DNA from: Luteimonas chenhongjianii
GTDB taxonomy: Bacteria; Pseudomonadota; Gammaproteobacteria; Xanthomonadales; Xanthomonadaceae
Length of the DNA: 64,000 bases
Direction: 5' to 3'
Assembly: GCF_002327105.1 (NCBI RefSeq)
Contig: NZ_CP023406.1
Span: 2,294,001 to 2,358,000 of the forward strand
Within the stretch, counting starts at the first letter, position 1, and the number at the start of each line of letters is the position of its first letter. Below, piece after piece: positions 1 to 11,188 of this stretch. Under the pieces are notes generated by a model. It made no database searches. It saw nothing but the letters and a program-made list of their open reading frames with translations, and had not been told where the DNA came from. The translations under genes and the position numbers were made by a program.

Positions 1-208
1 ACGGCATGGGCAACCTCTCGGGCTAATCGATTCATGCCGCGCTCGTGCAAGCCAGAGGTCAACCGCCTTGCGCTGAGGATGCAAGCAGCCCGGCGGCCTT
101 CGTCCACAGCCAGCTGCCTGGGGGCCGAGGATCTGCAGGCGCATTCCGCCATGCGGTCTGCGGACGCGCACCGTCTCGCCCACGATCCCGGTGGCGAGGA
201 GCGCGCGC
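1..208. other. no gene recognised at left edge
   Basis: This stretch lies downstream of the leftward aldo/keto reductase gene. The short open frames on either strand have arginine- and proline-rich translations that resemble no family I know and have no convincing ribosome binding site. I see no strong hairpin or tRNA. It may be the edge of a longer spacer. Confidence 0.4.
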
Positions 209-1066
209 CTATCCGCCGAATACGGGGAACCTGCTCGCCTCCCCATAGTCTGTATCGCGCTCCACGTTCACCAACGTGTCCATGTCGGCATCGGAGATGG
301 TGAAATCGAGTTCGGCGTTGTCCTTCAGGTGCTCGGGATTGGTGGTCTTGGGCAGCGGCAGCAGCCCGAGCTGCAGGCAATAGCGGATGCACAGCTGCGC
401 GACGCTCACGCCGTATCCCTGCGCCATCGCGGCGAGGCTGCGGTCCTCGAGTACGGCCCCGTGCGCAACGGGCGAATAGGCTTCGACCAGGAGGCCTTTG
501 CTTTTCGAATAGTCGATCAGCTCGAACGGCGTGTTGCCCACATGCGCCAGGAGCTGGTTGACGGACGGTTTCACGGTCGCGTTGTCGATGATGTTGTCCA
601 GGTCGACCTGCTCGAAATTGGACACGCCGATTGCGCGGAGCTTGCCTGCGGCCTGTGCCTCCTCGAGCGCGCGCCAGGCCTGCAGGTTGCCCTCGAGGAA
701 ATGCTCTCCCTTGCGGAACGCCGACCACGGTTGCGGGCTGTGGATGAGCATCAGGTCGATGTGTTCGACCGCCAGCGCCTTGAGCGAGCCGTCGATCCTG
801 GCCCGCGCGTCGGCGAGCGTCTTGCTCTCGGCGGCGAGCTTGGTGGTCAGGAAGATCTCGTCGCGGGCAACGCCGCTGGTGCGCAACCCCTCCCCCACGC
901 CCCGCTCGTTCTCGTAGGCCTGGGCCGTGTCGATGTGGCGGTAGCCGATTTCGATCGCCCGTCGCAGCAGACCTGCGGCCGCATCGTCGGCGATCAGCCA
1001 GGTGCCCAGCCCCAGCTTCGGGATCCGGACGCCGTTGGACAGCGTGTAGTAGTCATCGAGGATCAT
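209..1066 (-). CDS. aldo/keto reductase (AKR superfamily)
   Basis: A 285-residue soluble NAD(P)H-dependent oxidoreductase that reduces aldehydes or ketones to alcohols. The catalytic tetrad of the family is visible: Asp46 in GYRHIDTAQAY, Tyr51, Lys76 in LTTKL and His109 in LMLIHSP. The N-terminus (LSNGVRIPKLGLGTW) is typical of the 2,5-diketo-gluconate reductase/prostaglandin F synthase branch. I start at the ATG at 1066 because AAAGGG lies just upstream and because this ATG overlaps the stop of the preceding cupin gene as ATGA, so translation is probably coupled; a longer frame upstream is the cupin shadow. The cupin neighbour suggests both proteins act on small carbonyl compounds. The actual substrate cannot be read from the sequence. 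Confidence 0.93.
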   Translation of the reverse strand: MILDDYYTLSNGVRIPKLGLGTWLIADDAAAGLLRRAIEIGYRHIDTAQAYENERGVGEGLRTSGVARDEIFLTTKLAAESKTLADARARIDGSLKALAVEHIDLMLIHSPQPWSAFRKGEHFLEGNLQAWRALEEAQAAGKLRAIGVSNFEQVDLDNIIDNATVKPSVNQLLAHVGNTPFELIDYSKSKGLLVEAYSPVAHGAVLEDRSLAAMAQGYGVSVAQLCIRYCLQLGLLPLPKTTNPEHLKDNAELDFTISDADMDTLVNVERDTDYGEASRFPVFGG

Positions 1067-1494
1067 GGCGCCGCCCTTTGCGTGGATTGCGTCGATACCG
1101 GCTCCAGATACTGCGCGTCGGTGACCTTCTCCATCCACGTCACGGGGGAGCCGTCGACCGATTCCTGGATGGCTATATGGGTCATCGCTTCATGCTCGGT
1201 CGCGCCATGCCAATGCTTGCTGTCGGCCGGGCACCACACGATGTCGCCCGCGTGGAACTCGTACTTCGGGCCGCCGTCGACCTGGGTCCAACCGATGCCC
1301 TCGGTGACGATCAGGGTCTGGCCCGCCGGATGCGTGTGCCATGCCGTCCGCGCGCCCGGCTCGAAGTGCACGATCGCGCCGCTGACCCGCGACGGATCGG
1401 GCCGCTGGAACTGTCCGGTGATCGTCACCTCGCCGGTGAAATATTCCGCCGGTCCGGCCACGGCCTTCATTTCGGCCTTGCGTGCAATGTCCAT
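1063..1494 (-). CDS. manganese-type cupin, hydroxynitrile lyase-like
   Basis: A 143-residue single-domain cupin. The metal site is complete: His53 and His55 in AWHTHPAGQT, Gln59, and His94 in DSKHWHG. From memory, spacing and numbering match the bacterial cupin hydroxynitrile lyase GtHNL, including its pocket residues Ala40, Val42 and Gln110. Family members cleave or form cyanohydrins (R-mandelonitrile), but many homologues have no known natural substrate. The start at 1494 is supported by a strong AGGAGGAAGG site; the frame upstream is uninformative. The gene ends in an ATGA overlap with the aldo/keto reductase, so the two form one operon. I infer a shared role in handling aldehydes or ketones. 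Calling it only a cupin-domain protein would be the cautious alternative. Confidence 0.85.
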   Translation of the reverse strand: MDIARKAEMKAVAGPAEYFTGEVTITGQFQRPDPSRVSGAIVHFEPGARTAWHTHPAGQTLIVTEGIGWTQVDGGPKYEFHAGDIVWCPADSKHWHGATEHEAMTHIAIQESVDGSPVTWMEKVTDAQYLEPVSTQSTQRAAP

Positions 1495-2082
1495 GTCGAC
1501 CTTCCTCCTGCGCCTAAGTGCGCCAGGGCGTCTGCGGCCAGCGGCGACAGGCCTGCCGCCACTTCCAGCCAGTGCGTCGTTCTGCGGCCGGCCTGCAGCG
1601 GCTGGGAGCACGGCGAGGCGATTACGGGGCATTCCTGCGGCGCGGGGCGATGACGAACTTCATACGCCGGCCTCTGTAGGGCCTTGTGACGGATTTCCGA
1701 ATCACTTCCCGGGCCGCCCGGACGTGCTCGAGATCCGACTCATCCGGGTCGCATGCCGCGATTCGCGCTTTGGCAATACGCGTCGATCGGAGGTCAGTCC
1801 TTACCCCGCGGCAAGTCCGTCATGACGTGCCAGGCATGTATTGACGGACAACTGTCGGCTTTCAGATCGCTGGAGTAAAAAAAAGTACCGGCAGGGACTG
1901 CATGGCCCCCGACGATACCTGGATGCTGGAAAATCAAGAGCGGAAATGCCCATCACATGGGCTGCAAGGGCGGCTCCCGAGCACCGATGGCGCCCGATAG
2001 AGACCGGGCCAATCCGTCTTCTTCTATCGAACGCACATCAGTGGATAGTGCGGAGTCCAGGACACTGCCCGATGAGCAGAAA
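1495..2082. other. 588-bp spacer without recognisable gene
   Basis: This is the promoter side of the leftward cupin operon and the 3' side of guaA. Open frames on both strands give low-complexity translations without family resemblance. Base composition is locally more A+T-rich around a run of eight A near 1877-1884, and a TTGACG hexamer lies at 1841-1846 without a good -10 partner. A promoter or small RNA is possible but not shown. No tRNA or terminator with a T-run was found. Confidence 0.4.
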
Positions 2083-3663
2083 TCACTCCCATTCGATGGT
2101 CGCCGGCGGCTTGCCACTGATGTCGTAGACCACGCGCGAGACGCCGCGGACTTCGTTGATGATCCGGTTGGACACGCGGCCGAGGAAGTCGTACGGCAGG
2201 TGGGCCCAGTGGGCGGTCATGAAGTCGATGGTCTCCACCGCGCGCAGCGAGATCACCCACTCGTAGGCGCGGGCGTCGCCGACGACGCCGACGGACTTGA
2301 CCGGCAGGAATACCGCGAAGGCCTGGCTGGTCTTGTCGTAGAGGTCGGCCTTGCGCAGCTCCTCGATGAAGATGTGGTCGGCCTTGGCCAGGATGGCGGC
2401 GTACTCGGCCTTGACCTCGCCGAGGATGCGCACGCCCAGGCCCGGACCCGGGAACGGGTGGCGGTAGACCATCTCGCGCGGCAGGCCGAGTTCGACGCCG
2501 AGGCGCCGCACTTCGTCCTTGAACAGTTCGCGCAGCGGTTCGACCAGGCCCATCTTCATGTGCTCGGGCAGGCCGCCGACATTGTGGTGGCTCTTGATGA
2601 CGTGGGCCTTGCCGGTCTTGCTGCCGGCCGACTCGATGACGTCGGGATAGATCGTGCCCTGCGCCAGCCACTTGGCGTTGCTGAGCTTGTTCGACTCTTC
2701 GTCGAAGATCTCGACGAACAGGTTGCCGATGATCTTGCGCTTGGCTTCGGGATCGCTCACGCCTGCGAGCGCGCTGAAGTAGCGGTCGCGCGCGTCGACG
2801 CGGATCACGCGCACGCCGAGGCCATGCGAGCTGGAGGCATCGGCAAACGTCGTCATGACCTGGTCGCCCTCGCCCAGCCGCAGCAGGCCGGTGTCGACGA
2901 ATACGCAGGTGAGCTGCTTGCCGATCGCCCTGTGCAACAGCGCGGCAACGACGGACGAATCCACGCCGCCCGACAGGCCCAGGATCACCTCGTCACCACC
3001 CACCTGTTCGCGCACGCGGGCGATCTGGTCGTCGATGATGTTGGCCGCGGTCCACAGCGTGGCGCAGCCGCAGATGTCGACCACGAAGCGGCGCAGCAAC
3101 GCCAGGCCCTGCTTGGTGTGGGTGACTTCGGGATGGAACTGCACGCCGTACCAACGCTTGTCCTCGTTGGCGAACGCGGCGACCGGCACGCGTTCGGTGC
3201 TCGCGGTGACGGTGAACCCGGGCGGCGCGGCGCTGACGTGATCGCCATGGCTCATCCACACGTCGAGACGCTGTGCGCCGGCATGGTCGCTCAGGCCTTC
3301 GAACAGGCTGTCCTTGGCGACGATGGCGACCTCGGCGTGGCCGTACTCCCGCGCGTCGGCGGCTTCGGTCTCACCGCCAAGCTGCTTGGCCATCGTCTGC
3401 ATGCCGTAGCAGATGCCCAGCAGCGGCAGGCCGGCATCGAACACCTGCTGCGGGGCGCGCGGCGAGCCGTGTTCGGTGGTCGATTCCGGACCGCCCGAAA
3501 GGATGATGCCCTTGGGCGCGAACGCGGCGATCTCGGCCGGATCGTGGTCCCAGGCCCAGATTTCGCAGTAGACGCCCAGCTCGCGGATGCGGCGGGCGAT
3601 CAGCTGCGTGTACTGCGCGCCGAAATCGAGGATCAGGATCTTGTCGCTGTGCAGGTCGGTCAT
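2083..3663 (-). CDS. guaA: GMP synthase (glutamine-hydrolysing)
   Basis: A 526-residue cytosolic enzyme that converts XMP to GMP using ATP and glutamine, the last step of guanine nucleotide synthesis. An N-terminal class I glutamine amidotransferase domain carries the nucleophile Cys85 in LLGICYGMQ and the HPEVTHT histidine/glutamate. It is followed by an ATP pyrophosphatase domain with the PP-loop [10 protein letters not shown] and the C-terminal dimerisation domain ending PPATIEWE. Length matches E. coli GuaA (525). Two ATGs lie six bases apart; I take the inner one at 3663 because AGAAG sits about ten bases upstream of it. It follows guaB on the same strand by 120 bp, the usual guaBA order. 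Confidence 0.97.
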   Translation of the reverse strand: MTDLHSDKILILDFGAQYTQLIARRIRELGVYCEIWAWDHDPAEIAAFAPKGIILSGGPESTTEHGSPRAPQQVFDAGLPLLGICYGMQTMAKQLGGETEAADAREYGHAEVAIVAKDSLFEGLSDHAGAQRLDVWMSHGDHVSAAPPGFTVTASTERVPVAAFANEDKRWYGVQFHPEVTHTKQGLALLRRFVVDICGCATLWTAANIIDDQIARVREQVGGDEVILGLSGGVDSSVVAALLHRAIGKQLTCVFVDTGLLRLGEGDQVMTTFADASSSHGLGVRVIRVDARDRYFSALAGVSDPEAKRKIIGNLFVEIFDEESNKLSNAKWLAQGTIYPDVIESAGSKTGKAHVIKSHHNVGGLPEHMKMGLVEPLRELFKDEVRRLGVELGLPREMVYRHPFPGPGLGVRILGEVKAEYAAILAKADHIFIEELRKADLYDKTSQAFAVFLPVKSVGVVGDARAYEWVISLRAVETIDFMTAHWAHLPYDFLGRVSNRIINEVRGVSRVVYDISGKPPATIEWE

Positions 3664-3783
3664 CGGCATGGGCTTCTGGGTGGAATGACGGCGCTCGAAG
3701 CGCTGGAAAACGATAGGCGTGGAGGCGGATACGAAACGGGATCCGCTTTCGCGAATCCCGTTTCGGCGCGCCATGCAGCGGAC

Positions 3784-5268
<1,485 letters not shown>

Positions 5269-5347
5269 TCATTCTAGCGCGTTTGCCCCTGTCACGCGGG
5301 CAACGCAGCAGTGCACAGTCGGTCTCAAGACAGGCCGCGGCCCGGCC

Positions 5348-6223
5348 TCAACCCGCGGCTTCGGCTGCCTCGATGGTGTTCTGCATCAAGGTGGCGACGG
5401 TCATCGGCCCCACCCCGCCCGGCACCGGGGTAATCCAGCTGGCGCGTTGCGCAGCCGCATCGAAGCCCACATCGCCGACCAGGCGGCCATCGTCGCGGCG
5501 GTTGATGCCGACGTCGATCACCACGGCGCCCGGCTTGACCCAGTCGCCGGGGATCAGGGCCGGCCGGCCGACCGCGACCACCAGGATGTCCGCCTCGCCG
5601 ACGTGCCGGCGCAGCACGTCCGGCGGCGTGAAGCGGTGGCAGGTCGTCACCGTGCAGCCAGCGATCATCAGCTCCAGGGCCATCGGCCTGCCGACATGGT
5701 TGCTGACGCCGACGATCGTCGCGCTGGCGCCGCGTACCGGCCGGTCGGTATACGCCAGCAACGTGGTGATGCCGCGCGGCGTGCACGGCCGCAAGCCGAA
5801 CTGGCGCAGCGCGAGGCGGCCGACGTTCTCGGGATGGAAGCCGTCGACGTCCTTGCGCGGATCGATGCGCTGGATGATGGCGTTCGCATCGGGAATCCCG
5901 GGCAGCGGCAGCTGCACCAGGATGCCGTGGACGGCAGGATCGGCATTGAGCCGGTCGATCAATGCAACGAGCTCGCCTTCCGTCGTTCCCACCGGCAGGT
6001 CGAAATCGAAGGCCTGGATGCCCACCTTCTCCGCGGCCCTGCGCTTGTTGCGGACGTAGGACTGCGACGCCGGATCGCCGCCCACCAGGACCACGGCAAG
6101 ACCAGGTCGCTGGCCACCGCCGGCGATGCGCGCATCCACGCGCATGCGCAGCTGATCGAGCAGGGTGTCGGCAATACGCTTGCCGTCGAGGATGCGGGCC
6201 GGGGTGGGGTCAGCGGCGGTCAT
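5348..6223 (-). CDS. folD: methylenetetrahydrofolate dehydrogenase/cyclohydrolase
   Basis: A 291-residue bifunctional enzyme that interconverts 5,10-methylene-, 5,10-methenyl- and 10-formyl-tetrahydrofolate and supplies formyl groups for purine synthesis. The catalytic Tyr56-x3-Lys60 pair is in SQSYVRNK, followed by the conserved VQLPLP and the NADP-side [16 protein letters not shown] near the C-terminus. E. coli FolD has 288 residues. The ATG at 6223 gives this family length; longer in-frame starts run into the divergent neighbour and are not credible. Its position just upstream of guaBA fits joint supply of purine precursors, though a shared transcript is only an inference. Confidence 0.96.
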   Translation of the reverse strand: MTAADPTPARILDGKRIADTLLDQLRMRVDARIAGGGQRPGLAVVLVGGDPASQSYVRNKRRAAEKVGIQAFDFDLPVGTTEGELVALIDRLNADPAVHGILVQLPLPGIPDANAIIQRIDPRKDVDGFHPENVGRLALRQFGLRPCTPRGITTLLAYTDRPVRGASATIVGVSNHVGRPMALELMIAGCTVTTCHRFTPPDVLRRHVGEADILVVAVGRPALIPGDWVKPGAVVIDVGINRRDDGRLVGDVGFDAAAQRASWITPVPGGVGPMTVATLMQNTIEAAEAAG

Positions 6224-6332
6224 GCGGGCTGTCGGGCGTTCGGGCCGACTATTGTCCCCGATTTCGGCGCCCGGCTTGCAGATGCGTGACGGCGGCTCGA
6301 TCCTGTGCGGCTCCCCCGCACCCGGAGTTCCC

Positions 6333-6662
6333 ATGGCCGACACCGCCCGCACGCTGTCCGAGGAGACGCGCAGCCGCATCGAGGCCGCTGCGTTCCGGCG
6401 CCTGCTTGCGCATCTGAACCAGACGCGCCCGGACGTGCAGAACATCGACCTGATGATCCTCGCCGGCTTCTGCCGCAACTGCCTGGCCGACTGGTACCGC
6501 GATGCGGCAAGCGCCGAGGGCGCGCCGCTCGACAAGGAGGCCGCCCGCGAAGCGGTCTACGGAATGCCGTTCGCGCAGTGGAAGGCGGCGCACCAGAAAG
6601 AAGCTACTCCCGAGCAGCTCGCAGCCTTCGCGGCCGCGCAGGAGAAGCACGCGGACAGCTGA
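6333..6662 (+). CDS. DUF1244 family small protein
   Basis: A 109-residue soluble protein of unknown function. The family signature is the [10 protein letters not shown] block near residue 50, with two invariant cysteines three apart, followed by YGMPFAQWK and a charged C-terminal helix. It has no signal peptide or membrane segment. The ATG at 6333 has GGAG six bases upstream and gives the usual length. The gene is divergent from folD and convergent with htpX, with no operon partner here. The Cys-x2-Cys might bind a metal, but nothing in the sequence proves it. Confidence 0.85.
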   Translation: MADTARTLSEETRSRIEAAAFRRLLAHLNQTRPDVQNIDLMILAGFCRNCLADWYRDAASAEGAPLDKEAAREAVYGMPFAQWKAAHQKEATPEQLAAFAAAQEKHADS

Positions 6663-6876
6663 CAGGCCACCCGCCCCGCCCAACCGGCGGCCGGCTTCCC
6701 GATTCAATCGGCGACTGGCGAGGAGCGAACGGCGTGGTCACGGGGGACGATCCCTCACTCGTCGCCGCCGCTCGCAACGCGAGGACTCGGCGAGGTGCAG
6801 GGCATTGCCGATCTCATCGTGCGTCCCTGCCGGCTCCGTGAATGGCACGCCCGCCCCCAGGCGCGCAATCCGGAAA

Positions 6877-6906
6877 GCACAAGCCCGCCATTCGGCGGGC
6901 TTGTGC
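6877..6906 (-). terminator. hairpin terminator of htpX (possibly bidirectional)
   Basis: A perfect 13-bp inverted repeat, GCACAAGCCCGCC, with a four-base ATTC loop, lies 24 bp beyond the htpX stop. On the minus strand it is followed by TTTCC, a short T-run. It sits between convergent genes and may also stop transcription from the DUF1244 side. Confidence 0.8.
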
Positions 6907-6930
6907 GACAGCTGACTCAGTGCGTGCGTA

Positions 6931-7836
6931 TCAGGCGACGATGCCCTGACGCACCGCGTGCTTGTCCGGCGGCGCATTGCGCAACGCGGCGATACGCTCA
7001 TCCAGCGGTGGGTGGCTCATCAACAGCCGCTTCATACCGGAGCCGACCCCACCACTGATGCCGAACGCCGCGACCTGCTTGGGCAGCGTGCTCTGGCCGT
7101 AGGTCTGCGCCAGACGCTCCAGCGCTGCGATCATCTTGTGACGGCCCGCCAGCTGCGCACCGCCATCGTCGGCGCGGAACTCGCGATGGCGCGAGAACCA
7201 CATCGCGATCATCGAGGCGAACAGGCCGAAGATCATGTCGAGCACGAAGACGATGGCGAAGTACGCAAAGCCACCGCCGCCGTTGTCGCGTCCTCCGTTG
7301 AGATATCCGTCGATCGCCCGGCCGACCACGCGCGCCAGGAAGATCACGAAGGTATTGAGCACGCCCTGCAGCAGGGTCATGGTCACCATGTCGCCGTTGG
7401 CGACGTGCGCGACCTCGTGGCCGAGCACGGCCTCCGCCTCATCGCGGGTCATCGAACGCAGCAGACCGGTCGACACCGCGACCAGTGCGTTGTTGCGATT
7501 GGCGCCGGTCGCGAACGCGTTGATCTCGGGGGCGTCGTAGATCGCCACTTCCGGCATGCCGATCCCCGCCTGCTGGGCCTGGCGGCGCACCGTATTGAAC
7601 AGCCAGCGCTCGGCCTCGTCGCGCGGGTCCTTGATCACGTAGGCGCCGGTGGCGCGCTTGGCCGACCACTTGGAGATCGCCAGCGTGAAGAACGCGCCGC
7701 CGAAGCCGAACAGCGCGGCGAACACGAACAGCCCCCCGTATGTGGACGGGTTGATGCCGAAGATCGCCATGATGATGCTCACCAGTGCGAGCACGGCGAA
7801 ATTGGTGGCGATGAGAAGAGCGAAACGCTTGAACAT
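6931..7836 (-). CDS. htpX: membrane zinc metalloprotease HtpX
   Basis: A 301-residue inner-membrane M48B endopeptidase that degrades damaged or misfolded membrane proteins together with FtsH. Two N-terminal membrane segments (about residues 5-25 and 38-57) precede the zinc motif HEVAHV; a second hydrophobic pair follows at roughly 155-200. The third zinc ligand is the glutamate in REFRADDGG. Length is close to E. coli HtpX (293). The start [13 protein letters not shown] is the family N-terminus. It stands alone, divergent from gluQ, and heat or envelope stress control is expected from the family but no regulatory site is evident. Confidence 0.95.
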   Translation of the reverse strand: MFKRFALLIATNFAVLALVSIIMAIFGINPSTYGGLFVFAALFGFGGAFFTLAISKWSAKRATGAYVIKDPRDEAERWLFNTVRRQAQQAGIGMPEVAIYDAPEINAFATGANRNNALVAVSTGLLRSMTRDEAEAVLGHEVAHVANGDMVTMTLLQGVLNTFVIFLARVVGRAIDGYLNGGRDNGGGGFAYFAIVFVLDMIFGLFASMIAMWFSRHREFRADDGGAQLAGRHKMIAALERLAQTYGQSTLPKQVAAFGISGGVGSGMKRLLMSHPPLDERIAALRNAPPDKHAVRQGIVA

Positions 7837-7974
7837 TGTCTACCTTGATCGGGTGACGCCTGCGCCAGGCGGAAAGCATGCGGGGAGCAACATGTCGCGA
7901 CAATCTGCGTGCATGAACGCACGATTTCAATTCACCGGCAGCGCAGCCGGCTGGCCCCTCCCGTGACGGTTCAC

Positions 7975-8892
7975 ATGGCAGACAGTTTACCGACGCGACT
8001 CGCGGCCTACCGCGGCCGCTTCGCCCCTTCACCCACCGGCCCCCTGCACCTCGGCTCGCTGGTGGCCGCGCTCGGCAGCCACGTCATGGCGCGCCAGGCC
8101 GGCGGCAGCTGGGTGGTCCGCATCGAGGATGTCGACCGGCTGCGCGAGGTGCCCGGCGCTGCAGCGGGTCAACTTGCCGCACTCTCGGCGTTCGGGTTCC
8201 ACCCGGATGGTGACGTTCTCGTGCAGAGCCGTCGCGACGCGCGCTATGCGCAGGTGCTCGAGCAGTTGCTCACGCAGGGCCGGGCGTTCGTATGCCACTG
8301 CAGCCGCGCGGATCTCGCGATCGACGGCGGTCGCCACCTCGGCGCATGTCGCGCCAGGTCGGTACGCGCGGACCCCGCGGTGCGACTGCGCGTGCCACCG
8401 GGCACGACGATCGGCTTCGACGACGGGATCCGCGGCCCGCAGGTCCAGGCAGTCGACACCGAGGTGGGGGATTTCGTCCTGCGCCGTGCGGACGGCTTCT
8501 GGGCATACCAGCTTGCCGTCGTTGTCGACGACCACGACCAGGGCATCACCGATGTCGTCCGCGGCGCCGACCTGCTCGACTCGACGGCGCGCCAGATCCT
8601 GCTGCAGCGGGCACTGGGCCTGCATACGCCGCGTTACGCACACCTGCCGCTGCTGGTCGATGCGACGGGCGCCAAGCTCTCGAAGTCGACAGGCGCTACT
8701 GCAGTCGATCCGCGTGATCCGCTGCCCGCACTCGCCCGTGCCTGGCACGTACTGGGGCAGTCTCCCCTCGTCGCCGACACACCCGCGGAGTTCCTGGCCG
8801 CGGCGGCCGAATGTTTCGACATCACACGCGTTCCGAAGCACGATATGGTCATTGATGCGCTGCACAATACAGCGGTCATCGGCAATGCCTAG
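7975..8892 (+). CDS. gluQ: glutamyl-Q tRNA(Asp) synthetase
   Basis: A 305-residue truncated paralogue of glutamyl-tRNA synthetase that activates glutamate and attaches it to queuosine in the anticodon of tRNA-Asp; it lacks the anticodon-binding domain. The class I signatures are RFAPSPTGPLHLGS and KLSKS, and the zinc-binding cysteines CHC and the later CR form the expected cluster. Length fits E. coli YadB (308). I chose the ATG at 7975 because it directly precedes the conserved region; a GTG 12 bases earlier is also possible. It lies 54 bp upstream of the PHB genes, probably without functional link. Confidence 0.94.
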   Translation: MADSLPTRLAAYRGRFAPSPTGPLHLGSLVAALGSHVMARQAGGSWVVRIEDVDRLREVPGAAAGQLAALSAFGFHPDGDVLVQSRRDARYAQVLEQLLTQGRAFVCHCSRADLAIDGGRHLGACRARSVRADPAVRLRVPPGTTIGFDDGIRGPQVQAVDTEVGDFVLRRADGFWAYQLAVVVDDHDQGITDVVRGADLLDSTARQILLQRALGLHTPRYAHLPLLVDATGAKLSKSTGATAVDPRDPLPALARAWHVLGQSPLVADTPAEFLAAAAECFDITRVPKHDMVIDALHNTAVIGNA

Positions 8893-8946
8893 ACTGCGGC
8901 ACACGTTGCCGGATCGGCGACATCACCCCATACAGAAGAGGTCGGC

Positions 8947-9687
8947 ATGAGCGGACGCGTGGCACTGGTTACCGGCGGCACCGGCGGCATTGGAACGGCG
9001 ATCGTCCGGCGCCTGGCCGACAACGGCTATCGCGTTGCTACCAACTACCGCAACGCCGAGAAGGCCCAGGCCTGGAAACAGCAACTGCAGAGCGAAGGCT
9101 ACGAGATCGCGATCGCCCCCGGCGACGTGTCCAACCACGCCGAAGCCGAACGCATGGTGCGGGAAATCGAAGCGCAACTCGGGCCGGTGGATGTGCTGAT
9201 CAACAATGCCGGAATCACGCGCGACGGCACCTTCCACAAGATGCATGCCATGCAGTGGCAGGATGTCATCAACACCAACCTCAACTCGGTCTACAACGTC
9301 ACCCGTCCGGTGATCGAAGGCATGCGCGAGCGCCAATGGGGGCGGATCATCCAGATCAGTTCGATCAATGGTCTCAAGGGCCAGTACGGCCAGGCGAATT
9401 ACGCGGCCGCAAAGGCCGGCATGCATGGCTTCACGATCTCGCTGGCGCGCGAGAACGCCAAGCTCGGCATCACCGTCAACACGGTTTCACCAGGGTATGT
9501 AGCCACGGACATGGTGATGGCGGTGCCCGAGGAGGTGCGCGCCAAGATCGCGGCCGACATCCCGACCGGCCGCCTGGGGCGCCCCGAAGAGATCGCATAC
9601 GCGGTGAACTTCCTTGTGTCGGACGAAGCGTCGTGGATCACCGGCTCCAATCTCGACATCAACGGCGGCCACCACATGGGCTGGTGA
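8947..9687 (+). CDS. phaB: acetoacetyl-CoA reductase
   Basis: A 246-residue short-chain dehydrogenase that reduces acetoacetyl-CoA to (R)-3-hydroxybutyryl-CoA with NADPH, the second step of polyhydroxybutyrate synthesis. It shows the cofactor motif TGGTGGIG, the NNAG motif followed by ITRDGTFHKM, which is diagnostic for PhaB rather than FabG, and the catalytic Ser139, Tyr152 and Lys156 (NYAAAK). The C-terminal NGGHHMGW is also typical. It has AGAGG upstream of the ATG. The PHB regulator phaR follows 169 bp downstream and a second reductase lies beyond it; no phaA or phaC lies in the window. Confidence 0.95.
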   Translation: MSGRVALVTGGTGGIGTAIVRRLADNGYRVATNYRNAEKAQAWKQQLQSEGYEIAIAPGDVSNHAEAERMVREIEAQLGPVDVLINNAGITRDGTFHKMHAMQWQDVINTNLNSVYNVTRPVIEGMRERQWGRIIQISSINGLKGQYGQANYAAAKAGMHGFTISLARENAKLGITVNTVSPGYVATDMVMAVPEEVRAKIAADIPTGRLGRPEEIAYAVNFLVSDEASWITGSNLDINGGHHMGW

Positions 9688-9856
9688 TCGAAACCGAGGC
9701 CCACTCCAGCCGCAGTCTTCGAAGCGGTCCGCAGCGCTGCGATCCACGCCAAAGGAAAAAGAACGGCGAGACCGCGCATTCAGTAGTTTAGGCCGGTTGC
9801 GTGCCCCACCGGGCTGCGCCATGCTGCGCAGCATCAAGGATCAGAGTGTTGGCTTC

Positions 9857-10348
9857 ATGAGTAATGCCGTGCGCATCATCAAGAAGTACCCGAACCGTCG
9901 ACTCTACGACACGGAAATTTCAAGCTACATCACCATCGAGGATGTCCGACAGCTGATCGTCGATGGCGAGGACTTCGAAGTCCGCGATGCCAAGAGCGGC
10001 AACGACATCACCCGCTCGGTCCTGCTGCAGATCATTTCCGAGCATGAGTCCGACGGCGAACCTGTGCTGTCCACACAGCTGCTGAGCCAGATCATCCGCT
10101 TCTACGGCGATTCGATGCAGGGCTTCATGGGCAACTATCTCGAACGCTCGATGCAGACCTTCCTCGACCAGCAGCAGCAGTTCCGCCAGCAGATGGGCGG
10201 CCTGCTCGGCCAGACCCCCTGGACGATGATGAACCAGCTGACCGAGCGCAACCTGGAGCTGTGGAAGGAGTTCCAGAAGACGATGGTCGGCGCTGCGGTA
10301 CCCGGCGCCAGACCGGCCGATCGCGACCCGGCCAAGCGCGGCCGCTGA
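9857..10348 (+). CDS. phaR: polyhydroxyalkanoate synthesis repressor
   Basis: A 163-residue cytosolic regulator that binds both DNA and PHB granules. It represses phasin genes until polymer is present. The N-terminal DNA-binding domain is unmistakable: IIKKYPNRRLYDTEISSYI and VRQLIVDGEDFEV (about residues 5-45). The polymer-binding domain follows, with the glutamine-rich FLDQQQQFRQQMGG near residue 105 and a PWTMM hydrophobic patch. The ATG at 9857 is the family start; the longer open frame upstream is noise. It is sandwiched between two acetoacetyl-CoA reductase genes, consistent with a PHB role. Confidence 0.95.
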   Translation: MSNAVRIIKKYPNRRLYDTEISSYITIEDVRQLIVDGEDFEVRDAKSGNDITRSVLLQIISEHESDGEPVLSTQLLSQIIRFYGDSMQGFMGNYLERSMQTFLDQQQQFRQQMGGLLGQTPWTMMNQLTERNLELWKEFQKTMVGAAVPGARPADRDPAKRGR

Positions 10349-10414
10349 TCCGGCGCAGTGTCCGGAACGGCGCGGATTCCGCGCCGTGTTCGTGTCCGTA
10401 AACCGGAAATCCGC

Positions 10415-11161
10415 ATGACCCAGACAGCACGCGTCGCCCTCGTCACCGGCGGCCTCGGCGGCATCGGCCGCGCCATCTGCAGCCGGCTCGCCGCCGGTGG
10501 CATCCGCGTCGTGGCCGCCGACCTTCCGGCCGATGCCACGCGCCTGGAGGCATTCACCGCCGACATGGGCAGCCTGCCGGTGACGACGCTGGCGCTCGAC
10601 GTGGGCGATGCCGACGCCTGCGCCGACGCGGTGGCGGAGGTGGAGGGGCGCCACGGCCGGCTCGACATCCTCGTCAACGCCGCCGGCATCACCCGCGACG
10701 CGACCCTGCGCAAGATGACGCCCGAACAGTGGGAAGAGGTGCTGCGGATCAATCTCGACAGCGCCTTCCACCTGTGCCGGGCCGCGGTCGAAGGCATGGT
10801 CTCGCGCGGGTTCGGGCGCATCGTCAACATCAGCTCGGTCAGCGGTCAGACCGGCAACTTCGGCCAGACCAACTATGCGGCGGCCAAGGCCGGGCTGCAC
10901 GGCTTCACGATGTCGCTGGCCCGCGAGGTGGCGGCCAAGGGCATCACCGTCAACAGCCTCTCGCCGGGCTATGTGGAAACCCCGATGACCGCACAGATGC
11001 CGCCCGAGGTCCTGGCCCGTACCATCGCCAGCGTGCCGGTAGGTCGTGTAGGCCAGCCTGCCGATATCGCCCGCGCCGTCGCCTTCCTCGTCGCCGACGA
11101 TGCCGGCTACATCACCGGCATCAACCTGCCCGTCAACGGTGGCCTGCTCATGGGCTTCTGA
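10415..11161 (+). CDS. phaB: second acetoacetyl-CoA reductase paralogue
   Basis: A 248-residue SDR clearly paralogous to the phaB gene upstream of phaR. It has TGGLGGIG, the ITRDATLRKM motif after the NAAG segment, the catalytic SSVSG serine, NYAAAK and the same C-terminal NGGLLMGF. The NNAG motif is changed to NAAG, a common variant. The ATG at 10415 has GGAAA upstream. It follows phaR by 66 bp on the same strand and likely shares its transcript. It may differ from the first copy in cofactor or chain-length preference, but the sequence alone cannot say. Confidence 0.93.
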   Translation: MTQTARVALVTGGLGGIGRAICSRLAAGGIRVVAADLPADATRLEAFTADMGSLPVTTLALDVGDADACADAVAEVEGRHGRLDILVNAAGITRDATLRKMTPEQWEEVLRINLDSAFHLCRAAVEGMVSRGFGRIVNISSVSGQTGNFGQTNYAAAKAGLHGFTMSLAREVAAKGITVNSLSPGYVETPMTAQMPPEVLARTIASVPVGRVGQPADIARAVAFLVADDAGYITGINLPVNGGLLMGF

Positions 11162-11188
11162 CGCCCGCGTGCCGTGACGCGCGGGAGA

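Noticed and set aside
191..1825. 544-residue rightward open frame across the cupin and reductase genes
   Set aside because: It is antisense to two genes with complete active sites and good ribosome binding sites, and its own translation resembles no family.
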